This document shows positions 17,797 through 27,122 of a stretch of 64,000 bases of DNA, piece by piece. Position 1 is the stretch's first letter; the number at the start of each line of letters is the position of its first letter. This DNA is from JBBQFC01 sp038321615 (GTDB lineage: Bacteria; Bacteroidota; Bacteroidia; Flavobacteriales_D; Cryomorphaceae): NCBI GenBank assembly GCA_038321615.1, contig JBBQFC010000013.1:3170-67169 (forward strand), read 5' to 3'. The notes beneath the pieces are model-generated. The model searched no databases. It was given only the letters and a program-made list of their open reading frames with translations, and was not told the origin of the DNA. The position numbers and the translations under genes are program-made.

Positions 17797-17933
17797 GGCT
17801 TAAAATTGAGCGGTAAAAGTACGAAGATTGGTGAGCAACCTGAAGCATAGAAACCGATGATTTTCAGAAGCCAATCGAACTTCCATATCGCTTGAAGCGT
17901 CGTATTTCATAGCTTCGTAGCCCAAAATCAATT

Positions 17934-19073
17934 ATGTATTTCCGCGATATAGTAGGCCACCACAGCCTTAAGGCAAATCTGATAAAGCAAGCACACGACG
18001 GCCATGTAGGCCATGCTCTGCTATTTATCGGTGCGGAAGGCGGGGGCAACTTGGCTTTGGCTACCGCTTTTGGAGCTTATATATTGTGCAAAAACCCAGG
18101 GCCTAATGATCGCTGCGGGCAATGCCGATCCTGTGCTCAACTTGATGCACTCTCCCACCCCGATTTGCACTTTTCCTTCCCGATTATTCTCAGCGATTCT
18201 GCAAAAACATCAAACGTCTATCTCCGCGAATTCAACGCTATGTTTGCCAAAAATCCATACATGACGCTGCACGCCTGGGAAGCGCATGCGGGTGATGGGA
18301 AGAAAAAAGCTTTAATTCCGACTAAAGAAAGCGAAGAGATAAGACATGTTCTTTCGTTAAAATCTTTTGACGGCGGGCACAAGGTGATGATCATTTGGCG
18401 GGCCGACCGCATGAATATAAGTTCAGCAAATAAGTTGCTAAAGACCTTGGAAGAGCCCGATGCAAAAACTCTTATTATTATGGTGGTTCCCGATCCGGAA
18501 TCATTATTGGTGACCGTGCGATCGCGCGCTCAAAAAATTCGTGTCGAAACCGCATCTCAAGCGGAAGTAGCGCAATGGCTTGTCCGCAAATACCAATTGC
18601 CAACCGATAAAGCCGAGCAAATGGCTCGAGTGGCGCAGGGAAATCTTTTTTTAGCCGCAGAGCTTGCCCAGCAAAATGAAGGCACGAATCCCTTCTTTGA
18701 AATCTTTACGTCTTGGATGCGTGCCGCGGCTACTTATAAAATCGGCGTGCTGTTGCAACTGGGCGAAGAAGTTTCCACTTGGTCGCGCGAGGATCAACAA
18801 CAATACTTGGAATATATGCTGGGCTTCCTGGATCAAAGCATCCGATATGTGTATGCCGGTGCCGATAAAACTGCGCTCGAAAGTAAAGAATTGGATTTTG
18901 CTTCGAAGTTCTCACCCTTCATGACCCAAACCGACTTGGGTGCTATGCAAACATTGATTTCTAAGGCTCATTACCTCGTAGAGCGCAATATTCATAGCCA
19001 GTTGCTGTTTTTAAAGCTCGGTGCAGACATGTGCAGAATATTCCGCAATGCGAAAGCCGAAGCGAATGTGTAA
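17934..19073 (+). CDS. holB: DNA polymerase III delta'-like clamp-loader subunit
   Basis: A 379-aa AAA+ fold protein of the clamp-loader delta'/tau type. The N-terminus FRDIVGHHSLKANLIKQAHDGHVGHALLFIG is family-typical; the P-loop position is degenerate (GAEGGGNLALA, no GKT), as expected for a delta' that does not hydrolyse ATP. A zinc-module is present as CAKTQG-region Cys plus CGQCRSCAQL. Sensor region SSANKLLKTLEEP and VTVRSRAQKI follow. It opens an operon-like row holB, PSP1/ricT, gldH, PBP1A, an order I associate with Bacteroidota. ATG 17934. Confidence 0.9.
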   Translation: MYFRDIVGHHSLKANLIKQAHDGHVGHALLFIGAEGGGNLALATAFGAYILCKNPGPNDRCGQCRSCAQLDALSHPDLHFSFPIILSDSAKTSNVYLREFNAMFAKNPYMTLHAWEAHAGDGKKKALIPTKESEEIRHVLSLKSFDGGHKVMIIWRADRMNISSANKLLKTLEEPDAKTLIIMVVPDPESLLVTVRSRAQKIRVETASQAEVAQWLVRKYQLPTDKAEQMARVAQGNLFLAAELAQQNEGTNPFFEIFTSWMRAAATYKIGVLLQLGEEVSTWSREDQQQYLEYMLGFLDQSIRYVYAGADKTALESKELDFASKFSPFMTQTDLGAMQTLISKAHYLVERNIHSQLLFLKLGADMCRIFRNAKAEANV

Positions 19074-19099
19074 TTTCGACATCATGAAAATTTTCAAAA

Positions 19100-20473
19100 A
19101 TGGGTTGTGAGTCTTGTTCGAGTGGAAAAGGCGGAACACCAGCTGGCTGCAAAAGCAATGGTACTTGCGCATCGGGAGGTTGTAGCAAATTGGCCGTGTT
19201 CGATTGGTTAAGCAATATGGAAATGCCCGGCCAAATTGCGCCATTTGAATTTGTGGAGATCCGCTTCAAGAGCAACCGGAAGGAGTTCTTCCGCAATGGA
19301 ACAAGCCTGAGTTTAAATCCAGGCGATGCGGTGGTAGTAGAAGCTAATCCAGGCCATGATTTGGGAACTGTTTCCGCCGCAGGCGAGCTCGCAAGGCTGC
19401 AAATGGAGCGCAAAAATGCGCTGAAAAACACCCGTGATTTGCGAAAAATTACCCGCAGAGCTTCCTCCGAAGATTTGTCGCGCTGGCGCGAAGCCCGCGG
19501 CATGGAAGAAGACACTATGCACAAAGCGCGCAGTATCGCTACCTTGCTCCGCCTCGATATGAAAATAAGCGACGTAGAGTACCAAGGCGACAAAACGAAA
19601 GCAATATTCTATTATACCGCAGAAGGCCGCGTCGATTTCCGGGAATTGATCAAGCGATTTGCCGACACTTTCCGCGTTCGAGTAGAAATGAAACAAATTG
19701 GCGCTCGTCAAGAAGCCGGCAGGCTCGGAGGCATCGGTTCCTGTGGCCGGGAGTTATGCTGTAGCACTTGGCTCACCGATTTCCGATCGGTATCTACTAG
19801 CGCAGCGCGCTACCAACAACTCGCTTTAAATACGCAGAAATTGGCCGGTCAATGCGGCAAACTGAAGTGTTGTTTAAATTACGAACTCGACAGCTATATG
19901 GATGCTTTAAAGCATTATCCAAAGCATTACAACAAACTCAAAACGAAAAAAGGGGTCGCTTTTCACCTAAAAACAGACATTTTCAAAGGATTGGCATGGT
20001 TCATCTACGACGAGAGTGCTACCAACACGCCCATCCCAGTCGGGGTAGAACGCGTAAAGGCCATCTTAGAAATGAACGAAAAAGAAATTTTTCCCGACGA
20101 CCTGCTCGAATACAGCGCCCCCGTTAAATCAGCCCCCGTTGCCTATTCCAATGTGGTTGGTCAAGATAGCCTTACCCGATTTGACAATACTGGCAAGAAG
20201 AAAAAGAAGAAGCGCAAAAAACCGTCGAATCCGCAAGCAGGCGACGGCGAACAACGCCAGGCTAATAGCCCGCCAACAAGGCTTGAAGGACAGAACAGGC
20301 CGCGACCCAATAAGCCCAAAGGGGAACGCAGCGAACAGAAACCGCAAAGTGCACAGCTTTCAGGTAATGATGCGGCGCCCGGAAATGATGTACCCAATAA
20401 ATCGCGCAACAACCGGAATCGCAATCGGAACAAGGGTGGAGGTGCGCCAAAACCCACTAACCCAGAAGCCTAA
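19100..20473 (+). CDS. PSP1-domain (RicT/YaaT-like) protein with Cys-rich N-terminus
   Basis: A 457-aa cytoplasmic protein. The central PSP1 domain (about residues 40-290) is recognised by GDAVVVEANPGHDLGTV, VEMKQIGARQEAGRLGGIGSC, GRELCCSTW and CGKLKCCLNYELD. In Bacillus the homologue RicT works with RicA and RicF in an iron-sulfur-containing complex that promotes RNase Y-dependent mRNA processing; the role in Bacteroidota is not established. The N-terminus has a Cys cluster (C3, C6, C17, C23, C28), and the conserved core adds CC pairs, consistent with metal or Fe-S binding. The last ~110 residues are a disordered basic tail (KKKKKRKKPSN, then Asn/Arg-rich). ATG 19100 is 26 bp after holB. Confidence 0.88.
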   Translation: MGCESCSSGKGGTPAGCKSNGTCASGGCSKLAVFDWLSNMEMPGQIAPFEFVEIRFKSNRKEFFRNGTSLSLNPGDAVVVEANPGHDLGTVSAAGELARLQMERKNALKNTRDLRKITRRASSEDLSRWREARGMEEDTMHKARSIATLLRLDMKISDVEYQGDKTKAIFYYTAEGRVDFRELIKRFADTFRVRVEMKQIGARQEAGRLGGIGSCGRELCCSTWLTDFRSVSTSAARYQQLALNTQKLAGQCGKLKCCLNYELDSYMDALKHYPKHYNKLKTKKGVAFHLKTDIFKGLAWFIYDESATNTPIPVGVERVKAILEMNEKEIFPDDLLEYSAPVKSAPVAYSNVVGQDSLTRFDNTGKKKKKKRKKPSNPQAGDGEQRQANSPPTRLEGQNRPRPNKPKGERSEQKPQSAQLSGNDAAPGNDVPNKSRNNRNRNRNKGGGAPKPTNPEA

Positions 20474-20478
20474 GCAGC

Positions 20479-20979
20479 ATGCGGTGCGTAAAAGTTTTAG
20501 GTCGAATTAGCTCGCTTTTAGTGTTAATGGCATTTGCTGCATGCTCCGACCGAAATGCCCTGCTCGATAGAAATGCTGAAATACCAAATGCGCATTGGGC
20601 CGTAAACGATGAAGCACTTTTTGAGCTCCAAGTAACCGACACTGTAAGCCAGCACAACTTCTTCATCAATGTGCGCAATACAGAGGCATATGCCTACCGC
20701 AACCTCTATGTATTTCTCACCACCACCTTCCCAAACGGTAAGTCAGCCCGCGACACCATAGGCCTCATGCTAGCCGACCCCATGGGAAGATGGTACGGAC
20801 AGGGTAGTGGCTACTTGAGCAGCAAGCGCTACCATTCCAATGCCATCATGTACCAGTATAACCGTCGCTTTCCAATAGAAGGAAACTACACCTTCAGCAT
20901 TCAACAAGCCATGCGCACCGACACGCTGGGGGGGATTTTGAACATCGGAATGCGGATTGAAAAACAGGAAGGTGCTTAA
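20479..20979 (+). CDS. gldH: Gliding-motility lipoprotein GldH
   Basis: A 166-aa lipoprotein with signal ending MAFAAC (Cys22) and a compact beta-rich domain typical of GldH: FFINVRNTEAYAYRNLYVFLTTTFPNG, DTIGLMLADPMGRWYGQGSG and YNRRFPIEGNYTFSIQQAMR. GldH is one of the lipoproteins required for gliding and associated with type IX secretion in Flavobacterium johnsoniae; its exact role is unclear. Presence agrees with the T9SS-sorted peptidase at 4.8 kb. The gene follows the PSP1 gene by 5 bp and precedes PBP1A. Confidence 0.93.
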   Translation: MRCVKVLGRISSLLVLMAFAACSDRNALLDRNAEIPNAHWAVNDEALFELQVTDTVSQHNFFINVRNTEAYAYRNLYVFLTTTFPNGKSARDTIGLMLADPMGRWYGQGSGYLSSKRYHSNAIMYQYNRRFPIEGNYTFSIQQAMRTDTLGGILNIGMRIEKQEGA

Positions 20980-21033
20980 TCCGGCACACCGATTTCACTT
21001 ACTTTACGTTCTAATAAATCCATCTTTAAAGGA

Positions 21034-23454
21034 ATGACTGAACCCCAAAAAATCGAGAAAACGCCTGGCCGACGAACCATCCTTTTACTGTGGGTCTTGG
21101 CATTCACGCCGATATTTATGCTGGTGGGCGCACTTTACCTTTCTGCGAATAGCGACCTCCCCGATACCGTTGCACTCGCCAATCCACGCACGAATCTAGC
21201 CACAGAAGTTATAGCTGCAGACACTAAAGTTCTCGGGCGATTCTATAAAGAAAATCGAACAAATGTGATGTATTCAGAGCTTCCACAGCATCTGATCACA
21301 GCGCTTATTGCCACCGAAGATGAACGGTTTCTCGACCATGCCGGCATCGACTTAAAAGGCACCGTGAGGGCAGCGGCCTATCTCGGAAAAAAAGGGGGAG
21401 CCAGCACCATTACACAGCAACTCGCTAAAATGCTCTTCACAGAAAAACCGGCTAACGGATTTCAACGGCTCAAGCAAAAACTTCAAGAATGGATCATTTC
21501 GGTTCAACTGGAACGCCAATACACCAAGGAAGAGATTATAACGCTTTACCTCAACAAGTTTGACTGGATCAATCAAGGTGTAGGCGTGAAGTCCGCCGCA
21601 TCGGTTTATTTTAATTCCGCCCCCGATTCACTCACCTTGGAGCAGGCAGCCATGCTAGTGGGGATGGCTAAAAATCCCGCTCTTTTCAACCCAATCCGTC
21701 GCCCTGACACCACCATGCACCGACGCAATGTGGTACTTGCGCAGATGGTGCGAAACGGAAGTCTTGAACGGGCAGCATTCGATTCGCTACGTGCGTTACC
21801 CCTTGGCCTCGACTTTCAATTGGTTGACCATCAAGAAGGTCCTGCACCTTACTTTCGAGAAGTGCTTCGATCGGAATTAAAAACACTATTTGCCGAAAAG
21901 GACGAAAACGGTAAATTGAAGTATTCAAAAAGCACTGGGGAAGCTTATGATATTTACCGCGATGGGCTAAAAATTTACGTCACCATCGATTCTCGTCTGC
22001 AAGAATATGCTGAGCAGGCCTTGAGAAGTCATTTCGGGGGTGAACTCCAAAGTCAATTCACGAAGGACGTTGCCAAATACAATCACCCGCCATTCTCCAA
22101 CGATATTGGCTTGGAAGAAATAGAGAAAATTGAGACATCGGCCATGCGTCGTACGCCCCGATATCAATATATGCTTGGACATGAATGCCCTAATTGTCAT
22201 CGCCGGAAGAATATCGATTTGGTGAAAACCGATAGCATGGACGTGCATATTTGCCAGGCCGATGACTGCGGCGAAGTATGGAAAGCATTCGACGAAAAAC
22301 AAGCTGAAAACTTCTTCCGCACGCAAGAAGTGCCGATGCGCATTTTTTCCTGGAAAGGAGAAACCGACACCCTGCTCACCCCTATGGACAGCATACTTTA
22401 TTACAAAGGCATGCTGCAAGGTGGGCTGGTAAGTATCGACCCCCGAACGGGTTTTGTAAAAGCTTGGGTAGGCGGAAATGACTACAAATACTTCCAATAC
22501 GACCACGTGAAACAAGGTAAGCGGCAAGTTGGCTCCACCTTTAAACCGTTTGTTTATGCCACAGCTATACGCGAAGGCTACTCGCCGTGCTACGAAGTAC
22601 CAAAAGTGCCTACTACTTTTCACGCAGGCACCTTCAATCTGCAGCAGGACTATACACCTACTGACGCTGACAACGATTACGGATACATGGTCTCGTTGAA
22701 ATGGGGGCTTGCCAATTCAGTAAATACGGTTACAGCTTGGGTGATGAAGCAATTCGGCCCGGAAGCAATCATACAATTAGCGCGCGATTTGGGTATAAAA
22801 AGCAAGATTGATCCTGTGGTATCGCAGTGTTTCGGGGTAGCGGATCTCTCTCTTTTGGAAATAACTTCCGCCAACGCCACCTTTGCCAACGCGGGTGTAC
22901 ACATCGATCCGATTTACATACTTCGCATCGACGATAAAAATGGAAATACCATCTATAATCCGCAGCCCCAAACTAATGAAGCGCTCGACGAGCGCACAGC
23001 TTATACCATGCTAAGCTTGATGGAAGGAACTATTGACGGGGTTTACAACAAACATCAAGGCAAATCGATGGGCACCGCCATTCGCTTGCGTATGGACTTG
23101 CCTAACCGCGGGTACGATGGCTTCGACCGCTCCATAAAGATCGCTGGCAAAACAGGTACCACTCAAAATCAATCGGATGGTTGGTTTATAGGCCTAACCC
23201 CCGATCTTGTCACAGGTGTATGGGTCGGCGCCGAAGACCGAAGCGTTCACTTTCGCACCTTGCAGCTAGGAATGGGAACCAATATGGCACTCCCAATCTG
23301 GGGTTTTTACATGAAAGACGCATTTAAGGACAAAGATATCGCGCTCAATCAAGGAGCTTTCGACAAGCCCGCAAATCTCCAAACGGAGCTCGACTGCGAT
23401 CAATATGCGCGCAAACAGAACATTTTTGGTGGGCAGGAAACATTATCTTGGTAA
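21034..23454 (+). CDS. Bifunctional class A penicillin-binding protein (PBP1A-like)
   Basis: Polymerises and cross-links peptidoglycan. 806 aa: a cytoplasmic tail, one membrane helix (about residues 15-38), a GT51 glycosyltransferase domain with ATEDERFLDHAGID and GGASTITQQLAKML, and a transpeptidase domain with the nucleophile in GSTFKP (about residue 501), SVN and KTGTT (about 705-709). Between the two lies an unusual insertion with HECPNCH near residue 384 and ICQADDC near 406, a four-cysteine zinc-ribbon-like module outside the cytoplasm. AAAGGA precedes the ATG at 21034. The gene follows gldH by 54 bp. Confidence 0.94.
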   Translation: MTEPQKIEKTPGRRTILLLWVLAFTPIFMLVGALYLSANSDLPDTVALANPRTNLATEVIAADTKVLGRFYKENRTNVMYSELPQHLITALIATEDERFLDHAGIDLKGTVRAAAYLGKKGGASTITQQLAKMLFTEKPANGFQRLKQKLQEWIISVQLERQYTKEEIITLYLNKFDWINQGVGVKSAASVYFNSAPDSLTLEQAAMLVGMAKNPALFNPIRRPDTTMHRRNVVLAQMVRNGSLERAAFDSLRALPLGLDFQLVDHQEGPAPYFREVLRSELKTLFAEKDENGKLKYSKSTGEAYDIYRDGLKIYVTIDSRLQEYAEQALRSHFGGELQSQFTKDVAKYNHPPFSNDIGLEEIEKIETSAMRRTPRYQYMLGHECPNCHRRKNIDLVKTDSMDVHICQADDCGEVWKAFDEKQAENFFRTQEVPMRIFSWKGETDTLLTPMDSILYYKGMLQGGLVSIDPRTGFVKAWVGGNDYKYFQYDHVKQGKRQVGSTFKPFVYATAIREGYSPCYEVPKVPTTFHAGTFNLQQDYTPTDADNDYGYMVSLKWGLANSVNTVTAWVMKQFGPEAIIQLARDLGIKSKIDPVVSQCFGVADLSLLEITSANATFANAGVHIDPIYILRIDDKNGNTIYNPQPQTNEALDERTAYTMLSLMEGTIDGVYNKHQGKSMGTAIRLRMDLPNRGYDGFDRSIKIAGKTGTTQNQSDGWFIGLTPDLVTGVWVGAEDRSVHFRTLQLGMGTNMALPIWGFYMKDAFKDKDIALNQGAFDKPANLQTELDCDQYARKQNIFGGQETLSW

Positions 23455-23463
23455 TTTAGGCAC

Positions 23464-24159
23464 ATGGATAAAGTAATTAAAGGTGGCGCAACCGAAGCCA
23501 TTCGTGGCATCTCGAGCGGAATGACGCTTATGCTAGGAGGCTTTGGGCTGTGCGGTATCCCCGAAAATTGTATTCAGGCGCTCACTGAAACATCCATTAC
23601 CAATCTAACCTGCATCTCGAATAACGCAGGGGTTGACGATTTCGGCTTAGGATTGCTTTTACAAAAAAAGCAAATCAAAAAAATGATCTCTTCTTATGTT
23701 GGCGAAAACAAAGAATTTGAGCGCCAGATGCTCAGTGGCGAGCTCGAAGTAGAACTCATCCCGCAGGGCACACTCGCTGAGCGAAGCCGCGCGACGGGTG
23801 CCGGCATTCCTGCGTTTTATACCCCGGCCGGCTACGGCACCGAAGTGGCTGAAGGAAAAGAAACACGCGAATTCAATGGTAAAATGTATGTGCTGGAGAA
23901 AGCATTCGAAGTAGATTTCGCCATAGTAAAAGCCTGGAAGGGTGATACCGCTGGAAATTTGATTTTCAAGGGCACCGCTCGCAATTTTAATCCTTTGATG
24001 GCCATGGCCGGAAAAATTACCATCGCCGAAGTGGAAGAATTGGTTCCTGCTGGTGGCTTAGACCCCAATGCTATTCACACACCCGGCATCTTTGTACAAC
24101 GCATTTTTCAAGGAACTCATTACGAGAAGCGCATTGAGCAGCGTACGGTACAATCCTGA
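23464..24159 (+). CDS. scoA: Succinyl-CoA:3-ketoacid CoA-transferase subunit A
   Basis: First subunit of the 3-oxoacid CoA-transferase that activates acetoacetate with CoA from succinyl-CoA, used in ketone-body and amino-acid catabolism. 231 aa, family-normal. The N-terminus carries the CoA-transferase I signature (MTLMLGGFGLCGIPENCI), followed by SNNAGVDDFGLGLLL, the SSYVGENKEFERQ segment and FYTPAGYGTEVAEGKE. It starts 9 bp after PBP1A and is followed by subunit B after 21 bp; the two are an obligate pair. Confidence 0.95.
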   Translation: MDKVIKGGATEAIRGISSGMTLMLGGFGLCGIPENCIQALTETSITNLTCISNNAGVDDFGLGLLLQKKQIKKMISSYVGENKEFERQMLSGELEVELIPQGTLAERSRATGAGIPAFYTPAGYGTEVAEGKETREFNGKMYVLEKAFEVDFAIVKAWKGDTAGNLIFKGTARNFNPLMAMAGKITIAEVEELVPAGGLDPNAIHTPGIFVQRIFQGTHYEKRIEQRTVQS

Positions 24160-24180
24160 TCATCACAAATTCTGAGAACT

Positions 24181-24822
24181 ATGGCCTTTGATAAAAATGG
24201 AATAGCCAAGCGCATCGCACAAGAGCTCCAAGACGGGTACTACGTAAATCTTGGGATTGGTATTCCAACCCTCGTGGCGAACCACGTACCATCAGGCATT
24301 TCGGTCGAATTTCAATCGGAAAATGGAATTCTTGGAATGGGCCCCTTCCCAATAGCCGGCGAAGAAGATGCCGACTTGATAAATGCAGGAAAGCAAACCA
24401 TTACCGCAAAAGCGGGAGCCAGTTTTTTCGATTCAGCTACCAGCTTTGCGATGATCCGCGGCCGACATGTGCAACTCACGGTACTGGGAGCCATGGAAGT
24501 GTCTGAAAATGGGGATATTTCCAATTGGAAAATACCAGGCGTGATGGTAAAAGGAATGGGCGGCGCCATGGATTTAGTGGCTAGTGCCGACAATATTATT
24601 GTGGCTATGATGCACACCAGCCGCGACGGCGAAAGCAAGCTCTTACCTTCCTGCACACTCCCGCTTACAGGAGTGCGTTGCGTAAAGCGTATTGTTACAG
24701 ATTTGGCCGTACTCGACATTCACCCCGAAGGAGGGTTTATCCTTCGCGAATTGGCTCCTGGGGTCACAGTAGATGAAGTGAAGGCGAAGACTGCGGGGAA
24801 ATTGATCGTAGATTTCAGCTAA
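24181..24822 (+). CDS. scoB: Succinyl-CoA:3-ketoacid CoA-transferase subunit B
   Basis: Catalytic partner of the upstream subunit A. 213 aa. The catalytic glutamate that forms the acyl-CoA thioester intermediate is Glu47 in SENGILGMGP. Other conserved stretches are GYYVNLGIGIPTLVANH, GASFFDSATSFAMIRGRHVQLTVLGAMEV and GMGGAMDLV. The stop codon lies within a small hairpin that probably terminates the operon. Confidence 0.96.
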   Translation: MAFDKNGIAKRIAQELQDGYYVNLGIGIPTLVANHVPSGISVEFQSENGILGMGPFPIAGEEDADLINAGKQTITAKAGASFFDSATSFAMIRGRHVQLTVLGAMEVSENGDISNWKIPGVMVKGMGGAMDLVASADNIIVAMMHTSRDGESKLLPSCTLPLTGVRCVKRIVTDLAVLDIHPEGGFILRELAPGVTVDEVKAKTAGKLIVDFS

Positions 24823-24839
24823 ACTAGCTGACCCTTTTT
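24815..24839 (+). terminator. Probable intrinsic terminator after scoB
   Basis: TCAGCT-AAACT-AGCTGA is a perfect 6-bp stem with a 5-nt loop, directly followed by CCCTTTTT. The left arm overlaps the scoB stop codon. The gene on the other side is convergent. Confidence 0.5.
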
Positions 24840-24898
24840 GACCTTTAAACAACCGAAATAGTGAGAGCTAACTTATACTCCGTATTTCGAAAGAACTT

Positions 24899-26599
24899 TC
24901 AAATCTCCGGAATCGCGTCAATCAATCCCCTTGTATATTCCGACTTTGGGTCTTTATAAACCGCTTCCGATTCACCTATTTCTTCAATCTGGCCTTTCCG
25001 CATTACCACCAGTCGGTCGGACATATACTTCACCACCGAAAGATCGTGGGAAATGAAAAGATAGGTAAGTCCAAACTCTTCCTTTAGGTCGTTCAGCAAA
25101 TTCAACACCTGCGCTTGCACCGACACATCGAGCGCCGAGACGGACTCATCGCAGATGATAAATTCGGGCTCCATCACTAAAGCCCTCGCTATCGAAATGC
25201 GCTGACGCTGCCCCCCCGAAAACTCATGTGGATATTTTGCCAAAGCCGATTGAGGCAGGCCTACTTTGCTCAAAATTGCGGATATCCGGGACAGGCGTTC
25301 GGGCCGAGACAAGTTCTTCAAGTGCATTCGAAGCACTTCGTCGAGGGTCTCTTGAAGCGAAAAACGCGGGTTGAGAGAAGCATAAGGATCCTGGAAAATC
25401 AACTGAATGGACTTTCGGTAGGGCGCAAATTCGCTCAGCCGCATTTGGCCGATTTCCCCCTTTTCGTAGAAAATACTACCTGAATGCACGGGGGCTAGCT
25501 TTACAATGGCTCTCCCGATTGTGCTTTTGCCACAACCCGATTCGCCTACCAATCCCATTGTTTCGCCTCGGTAAATTGAAAAGCTAACACCGTCGACAGC
25601 ATGCATGTATGCCTTCGGTTTGCCGCGCCAATCTCTCCCTTGCGGATACCATACGCGCAAGTCTTTTAACTCAATTAGCGGACTTCCATGCGCTGGTTGA
25701 TCCACCCTTTCGGCAGGATTAGCAGGCTTCTCGTCTGAAATCATTCCTTCTGTAAAGTCGGAAACGACAGCCAATCGATGGGGATGCGCATCAAGCCGCG
25801 GCCGGCAAGCCAGAAGAGCGGCCGTGTATGGGCTTTTCGGGCTCTCAAGCACTTGTGTTTTGGATCCTATTTCCTGTAAAACCCCTCTGTAAAGCACCAA
25901 AATCTGATCGGCGATTGCCGAAACAACGCCCAAATCGTGGGTGATAAATACCATCCCTACCCCGCGCTTTCGGCAAAGTTGCTTGAGCAATTCCAGAACA
26001 CGCTTTTGCACAGTAACATCAAGAGCGGTAGTAGGCTCATCGGCAATAATCAAATCAGGATCGCAAGCCAGGGCAAGTGCAATCATCACGCGTTGTTTTT
26101 GCCCGCCAGATAATTGATGCGGATAGGAATCGTAAAGCTCTTCTACGCGTGGTAAATCTACCTCACGAAAAAGATCTAGCGTCCGAATTCGACCTTCCCT
26201 TGCCGTCGTTTTAAGATGATGCACCAAACTTTCGGCAACTTGATCGCCACATGTCATCACCGGGTTTAGGGATGTCATCGGTTCCTGAAAAATCATCGCC
26301 ATTCGCTTACCGCGAAAACTCCTCCGCTTCTCTTCGCTTACTCGCAACAAATCGACGGTTTGTTCTGCCGTGCGAAACAGAATACTCGATTGCTCACTAA
26401 CGCGGGCACCCTTTGGGAGTAGCCCCATAATGGCGAGGGATGTAAGGCTCTTACCCGAGCCAGATTCCCCAACTATACCGAGCACTTCACCACTTTTTAA
26501 ATCGAAGGACAGATTTTGTAGGGCTACCTGCTGCGTTGCACCGGAACCGAAAGCTATTTGTAGGTTTTTTATGCTTAATAGGGCTTTCTCAGAGCTCAC
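24899..26599 (-). CDS. Fused double ATP-binding subunit of a peptide-type ABC transporter
   Basis: A 566-aa protein with two ABC ATPase domains in tandem, the DppD/DppF (YejF/GsiA) arrangement that powers peptide or related solute uptake. Domain 1: Walker A GESGSGKS, signature LSGGQKQRV, Walker B LIIADEPTTALD. Domain 2 (from about residue 300): GESGCGKS, FSGGQRQRI, FIICDESVSALD. All catalytic residues are intact, so both sites could hydrolyse ATP. No permease or binding-protein gene lies next to it in this window, so its membrane partners must be encoded elsewhere. Followed with an 11-nt overlap by an upstream lipoprotein gene on the same strand. Confidence 0.92.
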   Translation of the reverse strand: MSSEKALLSIKNLQIAFGSGATQQVALQNLSFDLKSGEVLGIVGESGSGKSLTSLAIMGLLPKGARVSEQSSILFRTAEQTVDLLRVSEEKRRSFRGKRMAMIFQEPMTSLNPVMTCGDQVAESLVHHLKTTAREGRIRTLDLFREVDLPRVEELYDSYPHQLSGGQKQRVMIALALACDPDLIIADEPTTALDVTVQKRVLELLKQLCRKRGVGMVFITHDLGVVSAIADQILVLYRGVLQEIGSKTQVLESPKSPYTAALLACRPRLDAHPHRLAVVSDFTEGMISDEKPANPAERVDQPAHGSPLIELKDLRVWYPQGRDWRGKPKAYMHAVDGVSFSIYRGETMGLVGESGCGKSTIGRAIVKLAPVHSGSIFYEKGEIGQMRLSEFAPYRKSIQLIFQDPYASLNPRFSLQETLDEVLRMHLKNLSRPERLSRISAILSKVGLPQSALAKYPHEFSGGQRQRISIARALVMEPEFIICDESVSALDVSVQAQVLNLLNDLKEEFGLTYLFISHDLSVVKYMSDRLVVMRKGQIEEIGESEAVYKDPKSEYTRGLIDAIPEI

Positions 26600-27122
26600 C
26601 GTCCAATTGCTCTAAGTAATTCAAACTCAAAAAAGGTTTGCCGTCTAATTGTTGATCTTCGCTTAGGGTGATTTCCACGAGGCGATTAGACGGAGAGTTG
26701 GTCGTCCACAACAGATAGGCTCCATCCTTTTCACCGTCTCCAAACCGTTCCGACAGGGTTTGCTCAATATCGGATCGGAGGGTGGAACTCACATCGGCTG
26801 ACTTCGACATATCCACTTGGATTTCGAACAATCCGAACTCATCGAAACTATAGTAAATCTTAGATGGAATATTTTCCTCTTCAAAAGAAAACGAGAGCTG
26901 GTATTCGAGCAAAGAATCGGATGCAAAAATTAGGGCCGCTCCTTCCCTACTCATCACATCATCAGCCTTCTCGCCCATTTCCGAGCCTCTGAACATAGAT
27001 TTGGGATCCTTTCCGAAGAGTTGCAACAAATCCGATTCGGTTACTTTTTCGGCCTGTTTGCTTCCGCAAGCTCCTGCGGCGATCGCTAACGTTATTAGAC
27101 TACACCACTTCAATATTTTCAT
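26589..27122 (-). CDS. Lipoprotein of unknown function
   Basis: About 177 aa. The start is placed at ATG 27122, giving a good lipoprotein signal (MKILKWCSLITLAIAAGAC with Cys19); a longer form from 27167 would bury the signal. The mature part begins with a short charged segment then an alpha/beta region with SLLEYQLSFSFEEE, SKIYYSFDEFGLFEIQVDM and YLLWTTNSPSNRLVEITLS. No family recognised. It overlaps the exonuclease gene upstream by 23 nt and the ABC ATPase downstream by 11 nt, so all three are probably one transcript. Confidence 0.75.
   Translation of the reverse strand: MKILKWCSLITLAIAAGACGSKQAEKVTESDLLQLFGKDPKSMFRGSEMGEKADDVMSREGAALIFASDSLLEYQLSFSFEEENIPSKIYYSFDEFGLFEIQVDMSKSADVSSTLRSDIEQTLSERFGDGEKDGAYLLWTTNSPSNRLVEITLSEDQQLDGKPFLSLNYLEQLDGEL

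Noticed and set aside
18961..19593. 210-aa minus-strand frame opposite holB and the PSP1 gene
   Set aside because: Serine/arginine-rich antisense shadow of two well-supported genes.
22504..22514. CACGTGAAACA inside the PBP1A gene as a third parS site
   Set aside because: Only the right half matches; the left half (CGAC) does not, so a chance coding match is more likely.
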